A stretch of DNA of 64,000 nucleotides from Planctomycetales bacterium 10988 (GCA_009664345.1 CP043547.1:1798001-1862000); one strand, 5' to 3'; positions 7,775 through 17,050 are shown, counted from the first letter of the stretch. The notes: a model not told the origin generated them from the letters alone. Numbers and translations are program-made.

Positions 7775-9901
7775 ATGAATCACAGCCTCACGATGGAGTA
7801 CCTCACGTTGAAACGTGCCAATCCTTTCCGTCTTGCTCTCAGCCTGTTGATGGTGCTGGGAGTTGCCTCGACGGTTCTTGCCGCAGAGGACAAGAAAAAA
7901 GAAGAGAAAAAAGTTACCTTCGATCAGCATGTCCAATCCATCTTCCGCAGTAAATGCGGAGCCTGTCACAATCCCGACCGAAAGATCGCCGGCTTGGACC
8001 TAACTTCTTACACCAGCACCATGCTTGGGGGAAACTCCGGCGAAGTCGTCATCCCTGGCGATCCGGACAGTAGTTATCTCTTCGGGGTCACCAACCACGA
8101 TTACGAACCATTTATGCCTCCGAATGCCGATCGCATTGCCGATGAAATGGTGGCGACGATTAAAACTTGGATCGAACAAGGGGCCTTGGAAAACGCCGGC
8201 AGTAAAGCGGTCCTTCCCGATAAGCCCAAGGTCAGCTTCTCCCTGGAAACCGTTTCGCTCGATCGTCCCGAAACTCCTCCGATGCCGGAGAACTTGAGCC
8301 TCGATCCAGTGGTTGTGACTTCGCGGCCGAACGCCATTACCGCGATGGCCACGAATCCTTGGTCGCCCCTGGTGGCCGTGGCCGGTTCGAAAGCCGTCTT
8401 GCTCTATCATGGAGAAACCCAAGAACTTATTGGCGTTTTGCCTTTTCCCGAAGGCGTTCCGCATATTTTGAAGTTTAGCCAAAACGGTTCGCTGTTATTG
8501 GCTGGTGGCGGACATGGCGGCCAATCCGGTCGCGTCGTCATTTGGGATGTGAAAACCGGCGAACGCCGCTTCGAAATCGGAAGCGAATTCGATGTCGTCC
8601 TCGGAGCGGATATCAGTTCCGATCAAACCTTGGTCGCCCTCGGGGGACCGGGTAAAGTCGTCCGTGTTTATTCGACCGCCACCGGAGAAGTCCTTTACGA
8701 ACTCCGTAAGCATACTGACTGGATTTATACGTTGGCCTTCAGCCCGGATAGTGTTTTGCTGGCCACTGGCGATCGCTCCGGCGGTCTCTGGGTTTGGGAA
8801 GCACAAACCGGTCGCGAATACCTGACTCTCGAAGGACACAAAGGTTCGATTACCGATGTCTCCTGGCGTTCGGATTCGAATATGCTTGCGTCCGGAAGTG
8901 AAGACGGTTCGGTGAAGCTTTGGGAAGTCATGGATGGCAAGAACATCAAATCCTGGAATGCTCACGGCAGTGGGGTTCTGTCAGTGGAATTCAGCCGCGA
9001 TGGTCGTGTGATGACTTCTGGCCGCGATAAAGAAGTGAAGCTTTTTGATGGGCAAGGGAAGGGGATTCGCACCTTCAAAGGCCTCAAAGACCTCGCTTTA
9101 GAAGTCGCGATGCTCGAAGACGGCTCCCGCATTTTCGGCGGAGACTGGTCGGGTGAGATCAAAATCTGGAATGTTAGCGATGGGAAAGAAATCGGCGTGC
9201 TGACCTCGAATCCTCCTTCGCTGGCGGCTCGTGTGGAAGATGCTCAACAAAAAGCTTCCACCATTAAGAAGAAACTTGATGATGCCCAAAAGCAACTGGA
9301 TTCGATGAAGCAGAAATCTGCCCAAGAAACCGCTGCCATTCAGCAAGCGAATCAGGAAATCACCAAGCTGAATAACTTGCGGAAGCAGCTCAATGCAGAA
9401 GTCGCCAAGCTCAAAGCTGATCTCCCCAAGGAGAAAGCCGCCATTCAGCAAAAGCAAAAAAGTGTGATGGCAATTGATGCGAAAGTCAAAGAATATAGCG
9501 AACTGCTGAGCCACTCCACGGAAGTTCTCTCCGAAAATCCGAATGAAGAAGCCTTGAAGAAAGTGCAAGCCGACCTTCAGGCGTTGAAGCAAAATACGGA
9601 AAAAGAGAAGAACGCCCAACAGGGAGCAATCAAGGCTCATGAAGCGAAAGTCGCTGCCATGGAAAAACAGCTTGCTCTAAAAAATAAGCAGCTGGAGGAA
9701 TCCGCCAAACAGCTTCAATCTTTGCAAACCAAGATCAACACCCATAAAAAGGAAGTGGAGACGATCACAGCGAAGCTGAAAGAGGTCGAATCCTCGATTA
9801 AATCGCTTCAACCTCAGGTCAAGCAAGCGGAAGAACAACTGCAACGGCTAACGGAAGCGCAACAGCGTACGACGGAGAACTTGCAAGCTTCCGCCCAATA
9901 A
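7775..9901 (+). CDS. Exported planctomycete cytochrome C - WD40 - coiled-coil fusion
   Basis: 708 residues from the ATG at 7775 (CAGGGG upstream); an in-frame TTG 72 bases earlier lacks a ribosome site. A signal peptide covers about residues 1-36. A lone cytochrome c domain of the planctomycete type follows: SIFRSKCGACHNPDRK with CXXCH at 61-65 and a distal FMPP methionine about 50 residues later, then TIKTWIEQGALEN. About six or seven WD40 repeats occupy residues 186-475 (ending signatures VVIWDV, GLWVWEA, VKLWEV, EVKLFDG, IKIWNV). The last 225 residues are a long Lys/Glu/Gln-rich coiled coil without membrane segment. The layout suggests a periplasmic heme protein with a beta-propeller scaffold and an oligomerising rod. 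The electron partner is unknown. It lies last in the DUF1501 cluster. Confidence 0.92.
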   Translation: MNHSLTMEYLTLKRANPFRLALSLLMVLGVASTVLAAEDKKKEEKKVTFDQHVQSIFRSKCGACHNPDRKIAGLDLTSYTSTMLGGNSGEVVIPGDPDSSYLFGVTNHDYEPFMPPNADRIADEMVATIKTWIEQGALENAGSKAVLPDKPKVSFSLETVSLDRPETPPMPENLSLDPVVVTSRPNAITAMATNPWSPLVAVAGSKAVLLYHGETQELIGVLPFPEGVPHILKFSQNGSLLLAGGGHGGQSGRVVIWDVKTGERRFEIGSEFDVVLGADISSDQTLVALGGPGKVVRVYSTATGEVLYELRKHTDWIYTLAFSPDSVLLATGDRSGGLWVWEAQTGREYLTLEGHKGSITDVSWRSDSNMLASGSEDGSVKLWEVMDGKNIKSWNAHGSGVLSVEFSRDGRVMTSGRDKEVKLFDGQGKGIRTFKGLKDLALEVAMLEDGSRIFGGDWSGEIKIWNVSDGKEIGVLTSNPPSLAARVEDAQQKASTIKKKLDDAQKQLDSMKQKSAQETAAIQQANQEITKLNNLRKQLNAEVAKLKADLPKEKAAIQQKQKSVMAIDAKVKEYSELLSHSTEVLSENPNEEALKKVQADLQALKQNTEKEKNAQQGAIKAHEAKVAAMEKQLALKNKQLEESAKQLQSLQTKINTHKKEVETITAKLKEVESSIKSLQPQVKQAEEQLQRLTEAQQRTTENLQASAQ

Positions 9902-9944
9902 GCGGTAAGCAATTTGCTTTCGTAACAATCGAGAAACGATTATC

Positions 9945-9981
9945 AGCCATCCTTAGTCCATTGGTTAGGGGTGGCTTTTTT
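9945..9981 (+). terminator. Rho-independent terminator after the cytochrome-WD40 gene
   Basis: AGCCATCCTTAG (9945-9956) pairs with TTAGGGGTGGCT (9965-9976) over about 11-12 bp including G-T pairs, followed by T6 at 9976-9981. It sits between two convergent transcription units. Confidence 0.75.
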
Positions 9982-9999
9982 GATGCCAGCAGGAAAGGA

Positions 10000-10626
10000 T
10001 CAGCGAAGAAGGTCTTGATTGATTCGCTCTAAAATTCTCCGGGCAGCAGCTTCCTTGGTCCCGGTAAATTTCAGAACGACCTCCCCTTGATGATTGAGAA
10101 CTTCGAGAGAAGTATCATGGGCGTGCATCGCTTCGGGACCATTAAGGACGATAAAGTCGCAATTCTTTTTTTGCAACTTGGTCATCGCTCGGAAATGCGT
10201 ATCTTCGGTTTCTAGGGCAAAGCCGACCATCCAGCGATCCCCTTTGATTTTCGCCAGTTCCGCCATGATATCGACAGTCTCGACCAAATCCAATTGAATC
10301 GGCTGGCCCGTCTTGCGGATTTTATGAGGAGAAATCGCCTCCGCTTTATAATCACAAGGGGCAGCGACACCGATCAGACCATCGCATTTTGGAAAGATTT
10401 CTTCGCAAGCCAACAGCATCTCATCCGTCGTCAGTACCCATTGCAGAGAAACTTCCGGCGGATATTGCACTTCAACCGGTCCGGAGACCATGACAACTTC
10501 GTGCCCTTCGGCTAAAGCGGCTTCCGCCAATGCGGCCCCCATCCTGCCACTGGAGGCATTCGTTAGATAGCGGACCGGATCAAGATATTCCCGTGTAGGT
10601 CCGGAAGTAATCAAAATCCTGGCCAT
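10000..10626 (-). CDS. coaB: Phosphopantothenoylcysteine synthetase (separate CoaB)
   Basis: 208 residues, matching the C-terminal CoaB half of bifunctional CoaBC. It joins cysteine to 4'-phosphopantothenate with CTP (coenzyme A synthesis, step two). Visible motifs: ITSGPTREYLDPVRYL nucleotide-site strand, TNASSGRMG (the Asn that binds the acyl intermediate), AAPCDYKA followed by KIRK (catalytic lysine region), and GFALETED. The ATG at 10626 lies 12 bases after the CoaC stop, and the two genes are in the same reading frame, separated by TAG plus four codons. No good Shine-Dalgarno precedes this ATG, so translation by coupling or by stop read-through is possible. Last gene of the minus-strand housekeeping block. 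Confidence 0.95.
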   Translation of the reverse strand: MARILITSGPTREYLDPVRYLTNASSGRMGAALAEAALAEGHEVVMVSGPVEVQYPPEVSLQWVLTTDEMLLACEEIFPKCDGLIGVAAPCDYKAEAISPHKIRKTGQPIQLDLVETVDIMAELAKIKGDRWMVGFALETEDTHFRAMTKLQKKNCDFIVLNGPEAMHAHDTSLEVLNHQGEVVLKFTGTKEAAARRILERINQDLLR

Positions 10627-10638
10627 GCGAATAACTTT

Positions 10639-11247
10639 CTAGTTCGGAGAGGGAGGGCGAGAGGCAAAGAGTTCATTGACGTGAAGAAGTAACTTTTCCG
10701 GCTCAACCAGGCGACCGGCCCCGCGAGTGCGGCAACTGAGCCAACCTTCTTCCGGTCCGACGATCTGAACTCCATCTTCTCGGAGTTGGGCAATGTTCCG
10801 CTGAACAGCTGGCTTTTGCCACATTTCGACATTCATTGCCGGGGCGACTACCACAGGGCAAGTTGCACAAAGATAGAGCGTACTTAAAAGATCATCGGCC
10901 AGCCCATGGGCGAACTTGGCGAGAATATCCGCCGTTGCAGGTGTGACGCAAAGAAGTTCCGCTTGGCGGGCAAGTTCAATATGTGCCCCCAGCGGAAAGC
11001 GGGGATCGAAGAGAGAATGCGTGACAGATTTGCCAGAGAGAGCGGCCAAGGTGGCGGGTTGAATGAATTTCTCCGCGGCCGCGGTCATCACGACTGAAAC
11101 GTTGGCCCCTTGCTGAGCCAACTTGCTCACAAACTGGGCGGCTTTGTAAGCGGCGACACCTCCGGAGACCCCAACAAGAATAGCTCGACCCGCAACCGGG
11201 GATTGCGAATCGAGCCTTTGATCCGAAGGTGTTTCGGGACTGGTCAC
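10639..11247 (-). CDS. coaC: Phosphopantothenoylcysteine decarboxylase (separate CoaC)
   Basis: 202 residues of the FMN-dependent HFCD flavoprotein family, which decarboxylates 4'-phosphopantothenoylcysteine in CoA synthesis. After about 20 variable residues comes [14 protein letters not shown] (FMN phosphate site), then GAHIELAR with the catalytic His, the [20 protein letters not shown] helix, the APAMN motif with the substrate Asn, and [12 protein letters not shown] with the Cys proton donor. All active-site residues of CoaC are therefore present. It ends with TAG exactly where fused CoaBC proteins have the linker to the synthetase half. rpoZ ends 25 bases upstream. Confidence 0.95.
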   Translation of the reverse strand: MTSPETPSDQRLDSQSPVAGRAILVGVSGGVAAYKAAQFVSKLAQQGANVSVVMTAAAEKFIQPATLAALSGKSVTHSLFDPRFPLGAHIELARQAELLCVTPATADILAKFAHGLADDLLSTLYLCATCPVVVAPAMNVEMWQKPAVQRNIAQLREDGVQIVGPEEGWLSCRTRGAGRLVEPEKLLLHVNELFASRPPSPN

Positions 11248-11272
11248 GAAAAGATTCCAGGAAGGGGAATAA

Positions 11273-11530
11273 CTAGACGAGGTTTAAATCGTCCGCTTCT
11301 TCAAAATCATCGGTTTGGCCGGTGATCTTGAGGTTGTTGGAATTGTCGAGATAGATTTTATCTTGCAAGATTTCTTGCACCACGGTCGCCATTTTGTCTT
11401 GGTTTTTGACATCGACCAGCGGGCGAGCGCCGGCATTCAAGGCGACCAAGCGTTTTTGAATCAACGTCGAAAGTTTAAAGCGTCCGCCAACTTTCTTGAC
11501 GATTTCTTCTTCTTTGAGTTCATCGAGCAT
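11273..11530 (-). CDS. rpoZ: RNA polymerase omega subunit
   Basis: 85 residues. The [22 protein letters not shown] block is the omega helix core that wraps the C-terminal tail of beta-prime; [16 protein letters not shown] follows. The ATG at 11530 is chosen because it starts the conserved part and because the frame further upstream only overlaps gmk. It overlaps the end of gmk by 11 bases, so the two are translationally coupled. The gmk-rpoZ-coaBC order is a widespread bacterial arrangement, which supports the call despite the short length. Confidence 0.9.
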   Translation of the reverse strand: MLDELKEEEIVKKVGGRFKLSTLIQKRLVALNAGARPLVDVKNQDKMATVVQEILQDKIYLDNSNNLKITGQTDDFEEADDLNLV

Positions 11531-12176
11531 CGTGTTCCTCCATTCCAGGTTGCAAATCGGAGATTGGTTCGGCTTCTTTTTGTAAAATGTCGCAGATTTC
11601 TCGCACGGCACGATCGACCTGATCATTGATGACTTGATATTGGTAGCGGTCGGCTTGATCGAGTTCACGGTGGGCGGCTTCGAGGCGTCGTGCCATTTGT
11701 TCAGGACTTTCAGTGGCCCTCGCTTTTAAGCGGGTTTCCAGAACCTCTCGATCTTGAGGCATCACAAAGATGGTGATCGCAGCAGGATAATGATGCAGGA
11801 CTTCGAGTGCCCCTTGCACATCGATCTCTAAAACGACCCATTGTCCCCGTTCGAGGTTCGTTTGGACTTCCGACCAGAGGGTGCCGTACCAATACCCTTT
11901 GCCGTAGACCTCAAAGCATTCAAGAAACTCTCCAGCAGCTTGTTTCTGTTGAAACTTTTCAGGAGAGAGAAAGTAATAGTGTACCCCATCTTGCTCTTGA
12001 GGGCGAGGGGTCCGCGTTGTCGCAGAGACAGAAAAAACGAGCGGAAGGGGGCAAATCTGCATCACCTGACGCAGAATGGTCGACTTGCCGGAGCCGGAAG
12101 GTCCAGAAATGATCACGAGTTTTCCAGGGACAGGCGTCTCTGAAAGGGGATTATGTTGGTTGTCGTGCGTCGTCAT
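11520..12176 (-). CDS. gmk: Guanylate kinase
   Basis: 218 residues. It phosphorylates GMP to GDP with ATP. The P-loop is GPSGSGKST at about residues 25-33, followed by SVSATTRTPRPQEQDGVHYYF (GMP-binding region) and FLECFEVYGKGYWYGT, and VVLEIDVQGA as the Walker B-like strand. Length and order are normal for the family, with a slightly longer N terminus. It lies 20 bases after the yicC-like gene and overlaps rpoZ by 11 bases. Confidence 0.97.
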   Translation of the reverse strand: MTTHDNQHNPLSETPVPGKLVIISGPSGSGKSTILRQVMQICPLPLVFSVSATTRTPRPQEQDGVHYYFLSPEKFQQKQAAGEFLECFEVYGKGYWYGTLWSEVQTNLERGQWVVLEIDVQGALEVLHHYPAAITIFVMPQDREVLETRLKARATESPEQMARRLEAAHRELDQADRYQYQVINDQVDRAVREICDILQKEAEPISDLQPGMEEHDAR

Positions 12177-12196
12177 TCGCTTTCCAGCTCGGAGCG

Positions 12197-13093
12197 TTAC
12201 TCTAGATTTTGGACCATTTCACGCATTTTTTCGACCACGGCTTTCATTTCCACGACTTCTTGTGCGATCTCGACATCGTTGGCCTTGCTGCCGATCGTGT
12301 TGATTTCGCGATACATCTCTTGGGTGAGGAAATCGAGCTTGCGGCCCGAACTTTCCTGATCTTGAATCGTTTTGTGATACTGCTCCAGATGCGACCGCAA
12401 GCGGACGACCTCTTCGGAAATATCCGCCCGTTCCGTGAAGATGGCGACTTCGCGAATCAGGTCTTCGGTGGAAATCGTCACTTCGTGCGGTTCGAGGGCT
12501 TGGCGAACGCGTTCCAAGAGCCGATCACGAAAGACCTCGGAAATCACCCCACGACGCTCATCGACCGTTTGTAAATGCGAAGCAATCTCGTTGCAGTTCG
12601 ACTCAAGATCGCGTTGCATGGCTTGGCCTTCACGCAGCCGCATGGCCTGGAGATTCTCCACCGCTTCGGCCAGGGTTTTCTGAACGATGGGCCATTCTTT
12701 CTCAACTCGTTGCGAAGGATCACGCTGATCTAAGATCAAGCCCGGCAAATGCAACAAACTATCCAGCCGCACACTTTCTACTGGATTGAGTTCCTTGGCA
12801 AGCTTCGTTCGGAGTTTCTCCGCTTGAAGATAATAACTCTCCAAGGCCGTCACATTCAGGGTATAATCTTCCGGCTGCGGATCGCGATTGAGGCGAATCG
12901 TTAGCTGAACCGTACCACGGCGAATCACCTGCTTGATCTGCGATTCAATCTCTGATTCAAGATGGCGGTAACCGTCGGGAAGCCGTCCATTCAGTTTGAA
13001 ATAGCGATTATTGACCGTTCGCAATTCCACGGACGTACTGAAGCCATCCGCCTGGTGACGTGCTTCCCCATAACCTGTCATACTTAGCAGCAA
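12197..13093 (-). CDS. YicC/YloC-family endoribonuclease
   Basis: 298 residues. The N terminus MLLSMTGYGEARH and SVELRTVNNRYFKLNGRLPD are the diagnostic start of the YicC_N domain; the C-terminal DUF1732 domain carries GRKLDFLTQEMYREINTIGSKAND and the end helix. In Enterobacteria and Bacillus the family is reported to act as an endoribonuclease that influences small-RNA turnover. The usual neighbour gmk lies directly downstream, which matches the common yicC-gmk-rpoZ order. Starts at the first or second Met (13093 or 13081) cannot be told apart; the first is used. Confidence 0.95.
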   Translation of the reverse strand: MLLSMTGYGEARHQADGFSTSVELRTVNNRYFKLNGRLPDGYRHLESEIESQIKQVIRRGTVQLTIRLNRDPQPEDYTLNVTALESYYLQAEKLRTKLAKELNPVESVRLDSLLHLPGLILDQRDPSQRVEKEWPIVQKTLAEAVENLQAMRLREGQAMQRDLESNCNEIASHLQTVDERRGVISEVFRDRLLERVRQALEPHEVTISTEDLIREVAIFTERADISEEVVRLRSHLEQYHKTIQDQESSGRKLDFLTQEMYREINTIGSKANDVEIAQEVVEMKAVVEKMREMVQNLE

Positions 13094-13120
13094 GTCGAAA
13101 ACTCCCTAACGAGCCAGGAA

Positions 13121-13561
13121 CTATTCAGAAGCTTCTTCGGAAGAAGCGTCCGTCGATTCCGAGGAAGTCTCCGAGTCATCCGCAGAAGAATCATCAGAGG
13201 AAGTATCATCCGACGATTCTTCCTCGGAGGTATTCGCGGAACCGTCAGGATTCATGGGGGGAACGTCTTCCGAGGACCCCGCACCGGCTCCAGTCCCTTG
13301 GGTAATCGTCGGTTCATCAACTTGGACGACTTCATCCCCTTGGTTAAGAATCCATACGGTCAACATGCAGGTGAAAATCCAAAAGGAAGCCAACCCGACG
13401 GTGATCTTGGTAAAGACATCGCCCGCTTTTGCACCGAAGGCACTTTGCGAACCGGCTCCACCGAACGCTCCGGTCAATCCGCCACCCTTTCCTTTTTGGA
13501 CCAGGATGATCAGGATCAGCAAGAGGGCGGAACTCCCCATTAAAAACATGAGAAAAAACAT
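13121..13561 (-). CDS. secG: Preprotein translocase subunit SecG with long acidic tail
   Basis: 146 residues. Two membrane segments, at about 1-22 and 55-75, flank the SecG loop [23 protein letters not shown], which is the strongest family signature. SecG assists the SecYE channel. Unlike the usual 70-110-residue protein, this one continues for about 70 residues with a tail of almost only Asp, Glu and Ser (from about residue 85). The tail would face the periplasm if topology is normal. Its role is unknown. It lies between tpiA (69 bases) and the yicC-like gene (28 bases). Confidence 0.95.
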   Translation of the reverse strand: MFFLMFLMGSSALLLILIILVQKGKGGGLTGAFGGAGSQSAFGAKAGDVFTKITVGLASFWIFTCMLTVWILNQGDEVVQVDEPTITQGTGAGAGSSEDVPPMNPDGSANTSEEESSDDTSSDDSSADDSETSSESTDASSEEASE

Positions 13562-13629
13562 TTTTCTATTCCTTATCTCATTCGTTTGAACTCGATCTTC
13601 CAGATGAGTTCCAATAATCTCAACGCGTG

Positions 13630-14397
13630 TTATTTACTTGATTTAGCGGCAGCGATGATGGCGGCGAAGTCATCGGCTTTGAGACTTGCTCCGCCGACTA
13701 AGGCCCCATCGACGTTCTTTTGCGACAGTAATTCTTCGGCGTTGCCTGGTTTGACGCTTCCGCCATATTGAATGCGAATTTGCTCGGCAATCTCGGAATT
13801 ATACTGATTGGTCATCACCTTGCGAAGATGGGCATGCACGGCTTCCGCTTGGTCGGGAGTCGCGACTTTCCCGGTTCCGATGGCCCAGACCGGTTCGTAA
13901 GCAATCACGCATTTCAGCATGTCCACTTCTTCGATGCCAGAAAAAGAACCTTCGAATTGCGTTTCGACAATCGATTCGGTTTGGCCAAATTCGCGTTCTT
14001 CCAAAGTCTCGCCAACACAAACAATCGGAGTCAATCCGGCAGCGAGGGCGGCTTTGAGTTTCTCATTGATGGAAGCATCCGTCTCGCCGAAGAGCTGACG
14101 TCGTTCGCTATGGCCGAGAATGACGTACTTGCAACCGAGGTCGAGGAGCATGGCGGCACTCAATTCGCCTGTAAAGGCTCCACTTTCCTCATGATACATG
14201 TTTTGAGCACCCAAGCCGATTTCGGAACCTATGACGACCGAACCGACTGCTTCCAGATAACAAGCTGGAGGGCAGACACCGATCTCAACCTCCCCGCTGC
14301 TTTCCGCGACAAGCTCAGCAAGCTGGACGACAAGTGCCACCGAAGAGGCACGATCGAGGTTCATTTTCCAGTTACCAGCGATAAAAGGTTGTCTCAT
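13630..14397 (-). CDS. tpiA: Triosephosphate isomerase
   Basis: 255 residues. It interconverts dihydroxyacetone phosphate and glyceraldehyde 3-phosphate. Substrate Asn/Lys are in GNWKMN (residues 8-13), the catalytic His in ILGHSERR, the catalytic Glu in [11 protein letters not shown] at the start of flexible loop 6, and the phosphate loop in [10 protein letters not shown] and GALVGGASL. Complete and of normal length. Its start overlaps the end of aroF by four bases (ATGA), indicating coupled translation. Confidence 0.98.
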   Translation of the reverse strand: MRQPFIAGNWKMNLDRASSVALVVQLAELVAESSGEVEIGVCPPACYLEAVGSVVIGSEIGLGAQNMYHEESGAFTGELSAAMLLDLGCKYVILGHSERRQLFGETDASINEKLKAALAAGLTPIVCVGETLEEREFGQTESIVETQFEGSFSGIEEVDMLKCVIAYEPVWAIGTGKVATPDQAEAVHAHLRKVMTNQYNSEIAEQIRIQYGGSVKPGNAEELLSQKNVDGALVGGASLKADDFAAIIAAAKSSK

Positions 14398-15434
14398 GAA
14401 GAAATTGCTCCGGCCAAGGGTGAAATTTGTTTACCGAGTAATTGGGCAAGCCCCTGCATTTGCTGCATGACTTCTTCGTATTGAGAAGGCAGCAGCGACT
14501 GTGGTCCGTCCGACAGGGCCTCTTCGGGGCAATCGTGGACTTCGATATGAACCCCATCGGCACCAGCCGCAATTCCGGCCAAGGCACAAGGAGGAATCAA
14601 GCTGGGTTTCCCGGTCGCATGGCTCGGATCGACGATGATCGGCAAGTGCGAAAGTTCCTTCACGATCGGAACACAGGCTACATCGTAGAGATTGCGGGTG
14701 TAAGAATCGAAGCCGCGAAGACCACGTTCGCAGAGGATAACTTGCGAATTTCCTTTGGAAAGAATGTATTCCGCACACATCAAGAGGTCTTGCACCGTGG
14801 CACTCATGCCGCGTTTGAGCAGGACAGGTCGCGTGCTGTCTCCCACTTCTTTGAGAAGCGAGAAGTTCTGCATATTGCGGGCACCGATTTGCAAAAGATC
14901 GGCATATTCCGCGACGAGTTCGACATCCCGGGGGTCCATCACTTCGGTGACAACGGGGATATTGTGCCGCTGTCCGACATCTCGCAGGATTCGCAAACCC
15001 TCTTTGCCCATCCCTTGAAATGCATAAGGGCTCGTTCGCGGTTTGAAAGCCCCGCCGCGAAGGATATTTGCTCCGGCATCGACAATCGCCGCGGCGATGC
15101 GGTCCATCCGTTCTTCTTCTTCAACGGCACAAGGACCGGCAATCATGGCGAGGTTTCCCCCACCGACTTTCACCCCGGAGACATCGACCACGCTGGGTTG
15201 GGGATGGGCATCGAGGCTGGCTAATTTATAAGGTTTCATAATCGCAACGACTTGATCGACGCCGGGAAGAGCCTCAAGGGGTGCCACTTGGGCCTTGGCC
15301 TCATCTCCAATGACTCCGATCACCGTGCGAAACGTCCCTCGACTCAGATGAGCCATCAGGTCCATCTTTTCAATCCGATCACAGATATGTTGGATCTGCT
15401 CTTCGGAGGCATTTGTTTTGAGAACAATGATCAT
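14394..15434 (-). CDS. aroF: 3-deoxy-7-phosphoheptulonate synthase (DAHP synthase)
   Basis: 346 residues. First step of the shikimate pathway: phosphoenolpyruvate plus erythrose 4-phosphate. The N-terminal ferredoxin-like regulatory domain ([29 protein letters not shown]) is followed by the barrel with [47 protein letters not shown] and [11 protein letters not shown]. This is the Thermotoga/Bacillus-type enzyme, in which the N-terminal domain mediates feedback control. The ATG at 15434 is used because it starts the regulatory domain; a TTG 54 bases upstream is in frame but poor. It shares a four-base overlap with tpiA and follows pheA by about 190 bases, so aromatic synthesis genes are clustered. 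Confidence 0.97.
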   Translation of the reverse strand: MIIVLKTNASEEQIQHICDRIEKMDLMAHLSRGTFRTVIGVIGDEAKAQVAPLEALPGVDQVVAIMKPYKLASLDAHPQPSVVDVSGVKVGGGNLAMIAGPCAVEEEERMDRIAAAIVDAGANILRGGAFKPRTSPYAFQGMGKEGLRILRDVGQRHNIPVVTEVMDPRDVELVAEYADLLQIGARNMQNFSLLKEVGDSTRPVLLKRGMSATVQDLLMCAEYILSKGNSQVILCERGLRGFDSYTRNLYDVACVPIVKELSHLPIIVDPSHATGKPSLIPPCALAGIAAGADGVHIEVHDCPEEALSDGPQSLLPSQYEEVMQQMQGLAQLLGKQISPLAGAISS

Positions 15435-15623
15435 GATCGTGGCAGGCTCTGTTGGGGGAAAACTCGAAAAGGAGTCTAAATGTTCCAAATTGAAACTCTT
15501 CGCAAGAAAAGCTATCCCCTTAACTTAGCCGAATCCGGTCGTAAACCAAAGAGGGATTTTGCGGTTCCTACCTATTTTCGCAGGACTTTTATGAAAAGGA
15601 AGGATTGAGAAGGCAGGAAGAAA

Positions 15624-16742
15624 CTAACATTCGGAAGGTTGGCTGCGGGGGAAGGAGCCGAGAACTTCGAATCGCAGGGAAAGCCCCATCAGTTGTTCTA
15701 AAGCTTTTGCAACCTTGGGTTCGCTCTCATGGCCCCAAAATTCGATGAAGAAGAGATACCCTTCTCCTTCGGGAATCGGAAAGGATTCAATCCAAGTCAA
15801 ATTTAAGTCACTGCTCTTAAACAAGTTAAGAGCATCGGCCAAAGAACCGGGTTGATGGGCCACTTGAAACATCACGGCGGTTTTATCGTTTCCGGTCAGT
15901 TCATGAGCGTCCTCGCCGATCACCGCGAATCGGGTGATATTGGAAGGATTGTCCTCAATATTTTCGCCATGAATATCGAGACCCCAACGGGTGCCGGCTT
16001 CTTTGCTAGCAATGGCAGCAACGCCGGGTTCCTTACACGCCCGCTCGGCGGCTCCGGCGGTACTTCCGGCGGGAGTGACTTTGGCATTCGGGAGATTCCT
16101 GCTCAGCCAATCTCGACACTGAGAAAGGGCCTGCGGCTTGCTGGTGACTTCGTGGATATCTTCCCATCGCCCACGCGCGAGCAAGCAATGATGAATCCGC
16201 AAGAAGACTTCTCCGCAAATCTTCACCGGAATCCGCGTGAACATATCGAGCGTATCGACGATCCGCCCATCGGTCGAATTTTCCAAAGGAACAATGCCAT
16301 AATCGACATCGCCTCGATTCACCGCTTCGAAAACGGCGGCGATGTTACTGACGCCCACCCAATCGACACATTGGCCAAAGCGTTCCAAGGCCGCCAGATA
16401 GCTGTAACTAAAGGTAGGGCCAAGAAATCCGACGCGGAGCTTTTTCTGTAACGCCCGCGATCCGCTCATTAATTCACGAAAAATCGCCTGCAAACAATCT
16501 TTGGGAAGCGGTCCGGTGCTGTTTTCGAGAGCCTGCTGAATGACCTGATCTTCGCGTTCAGGGGCATAGATGGTTTGGCCGCGTTCCCCCTTAATCTTCC
16601 CGATTTGGACCGCTAGTTTCGCCCTATCATTGACCAATTGAACGAGCTTTCGATCCAGCTCATCAATCTGACAGCGTAATTCGGCCAAGGAGGAATCCGA
16701 AGAGACCTCGATATTCGTTGCTTGCGAAGGATTTTCAGCCAT
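15624..16742 (-). CDS. pheA: Bifunctional chorismate mutase / prephenate dehydratase
   Basis: 372 residues from the ATG at 16742. An AroQ chorismate mutase domain (about 17-95: AELRCQIDELDRKLVQLVNDR, IGKIKGERGQ) precedes the prephenate dehydratase domain (about 100-280) and a C-terminal ACT domain (about 285-365). It converts chorismate through prephenate to phenylpyruvate. The dehydratase carries VPLENSTDGRI and the NITRFAVIG threonine motif. Two deviations stand out: the first motif reads FLGPTFSYSYLAA, two residues shorter than the usual GPxGTFSxxAA, and the ACT motif ESRP, which contacts phenylalanine, reads ESFP. Upstream in-frame Met codons exist but lack family similarity. Confidence 0.95.
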   Translation of the reverse strand: MAENPSQATNIEVSSDSSLAELRCQIDELDRKLVQLVNDRAKLAVQIGKIKGERGQTIYAPEREDQVIQQALENSTGPLPKDCLQAIFRELMSGSRALQKKLRVGFLGPTFSYSYLAALERFGQCVDWVGVSNIAAVFEAVNRGDVDYGIVPLENSTDGRIVDTLDMFTRIPVKICGEVFLRIHHCLLARGRWEDIHEVTSKPQALSQCRDWLSRNLPNAKVTPAGSTAGAAERACKEPGVAAIASKEAGTRWGLDIHGENIEDNPSNITRFAVIGEDAHELTGNDKTAVMFQVAHQPGSLADALNLFKSSDLNLTWIESFPIPEGEGYLFFIEFWGHESEPKVAKALEQLMGLSLRFEVLGSFPRSQPSEC

Positions 16743-17050
16743 CCCTAAGTTCTCATGGAATGAGAGGGAAACGAATTGCATGGAAGAGGAGAAAGTTTTT
16801 GCGATCGAATGCCACAAAAAATCTGCCCAACTTCTGATTGCAAGAGAGCATCAGATGTCTCATTTATCCCGAAACGGAAAACAAAAACCCAGTCAACTTG
16901 CCTACTTCCGTTCGCTGCCGCTGGCGATTTTGTCCCTTAACTAATAATAGTCAAACGCCTCACTGTCAAGTTACCGGCGGAAAGTTCAGGACTTCTCTCA
17001 ATCGACTCCCTTTACTTTTTCCCTCCGCTCGATTGCAGGAGAAAAGAAAC

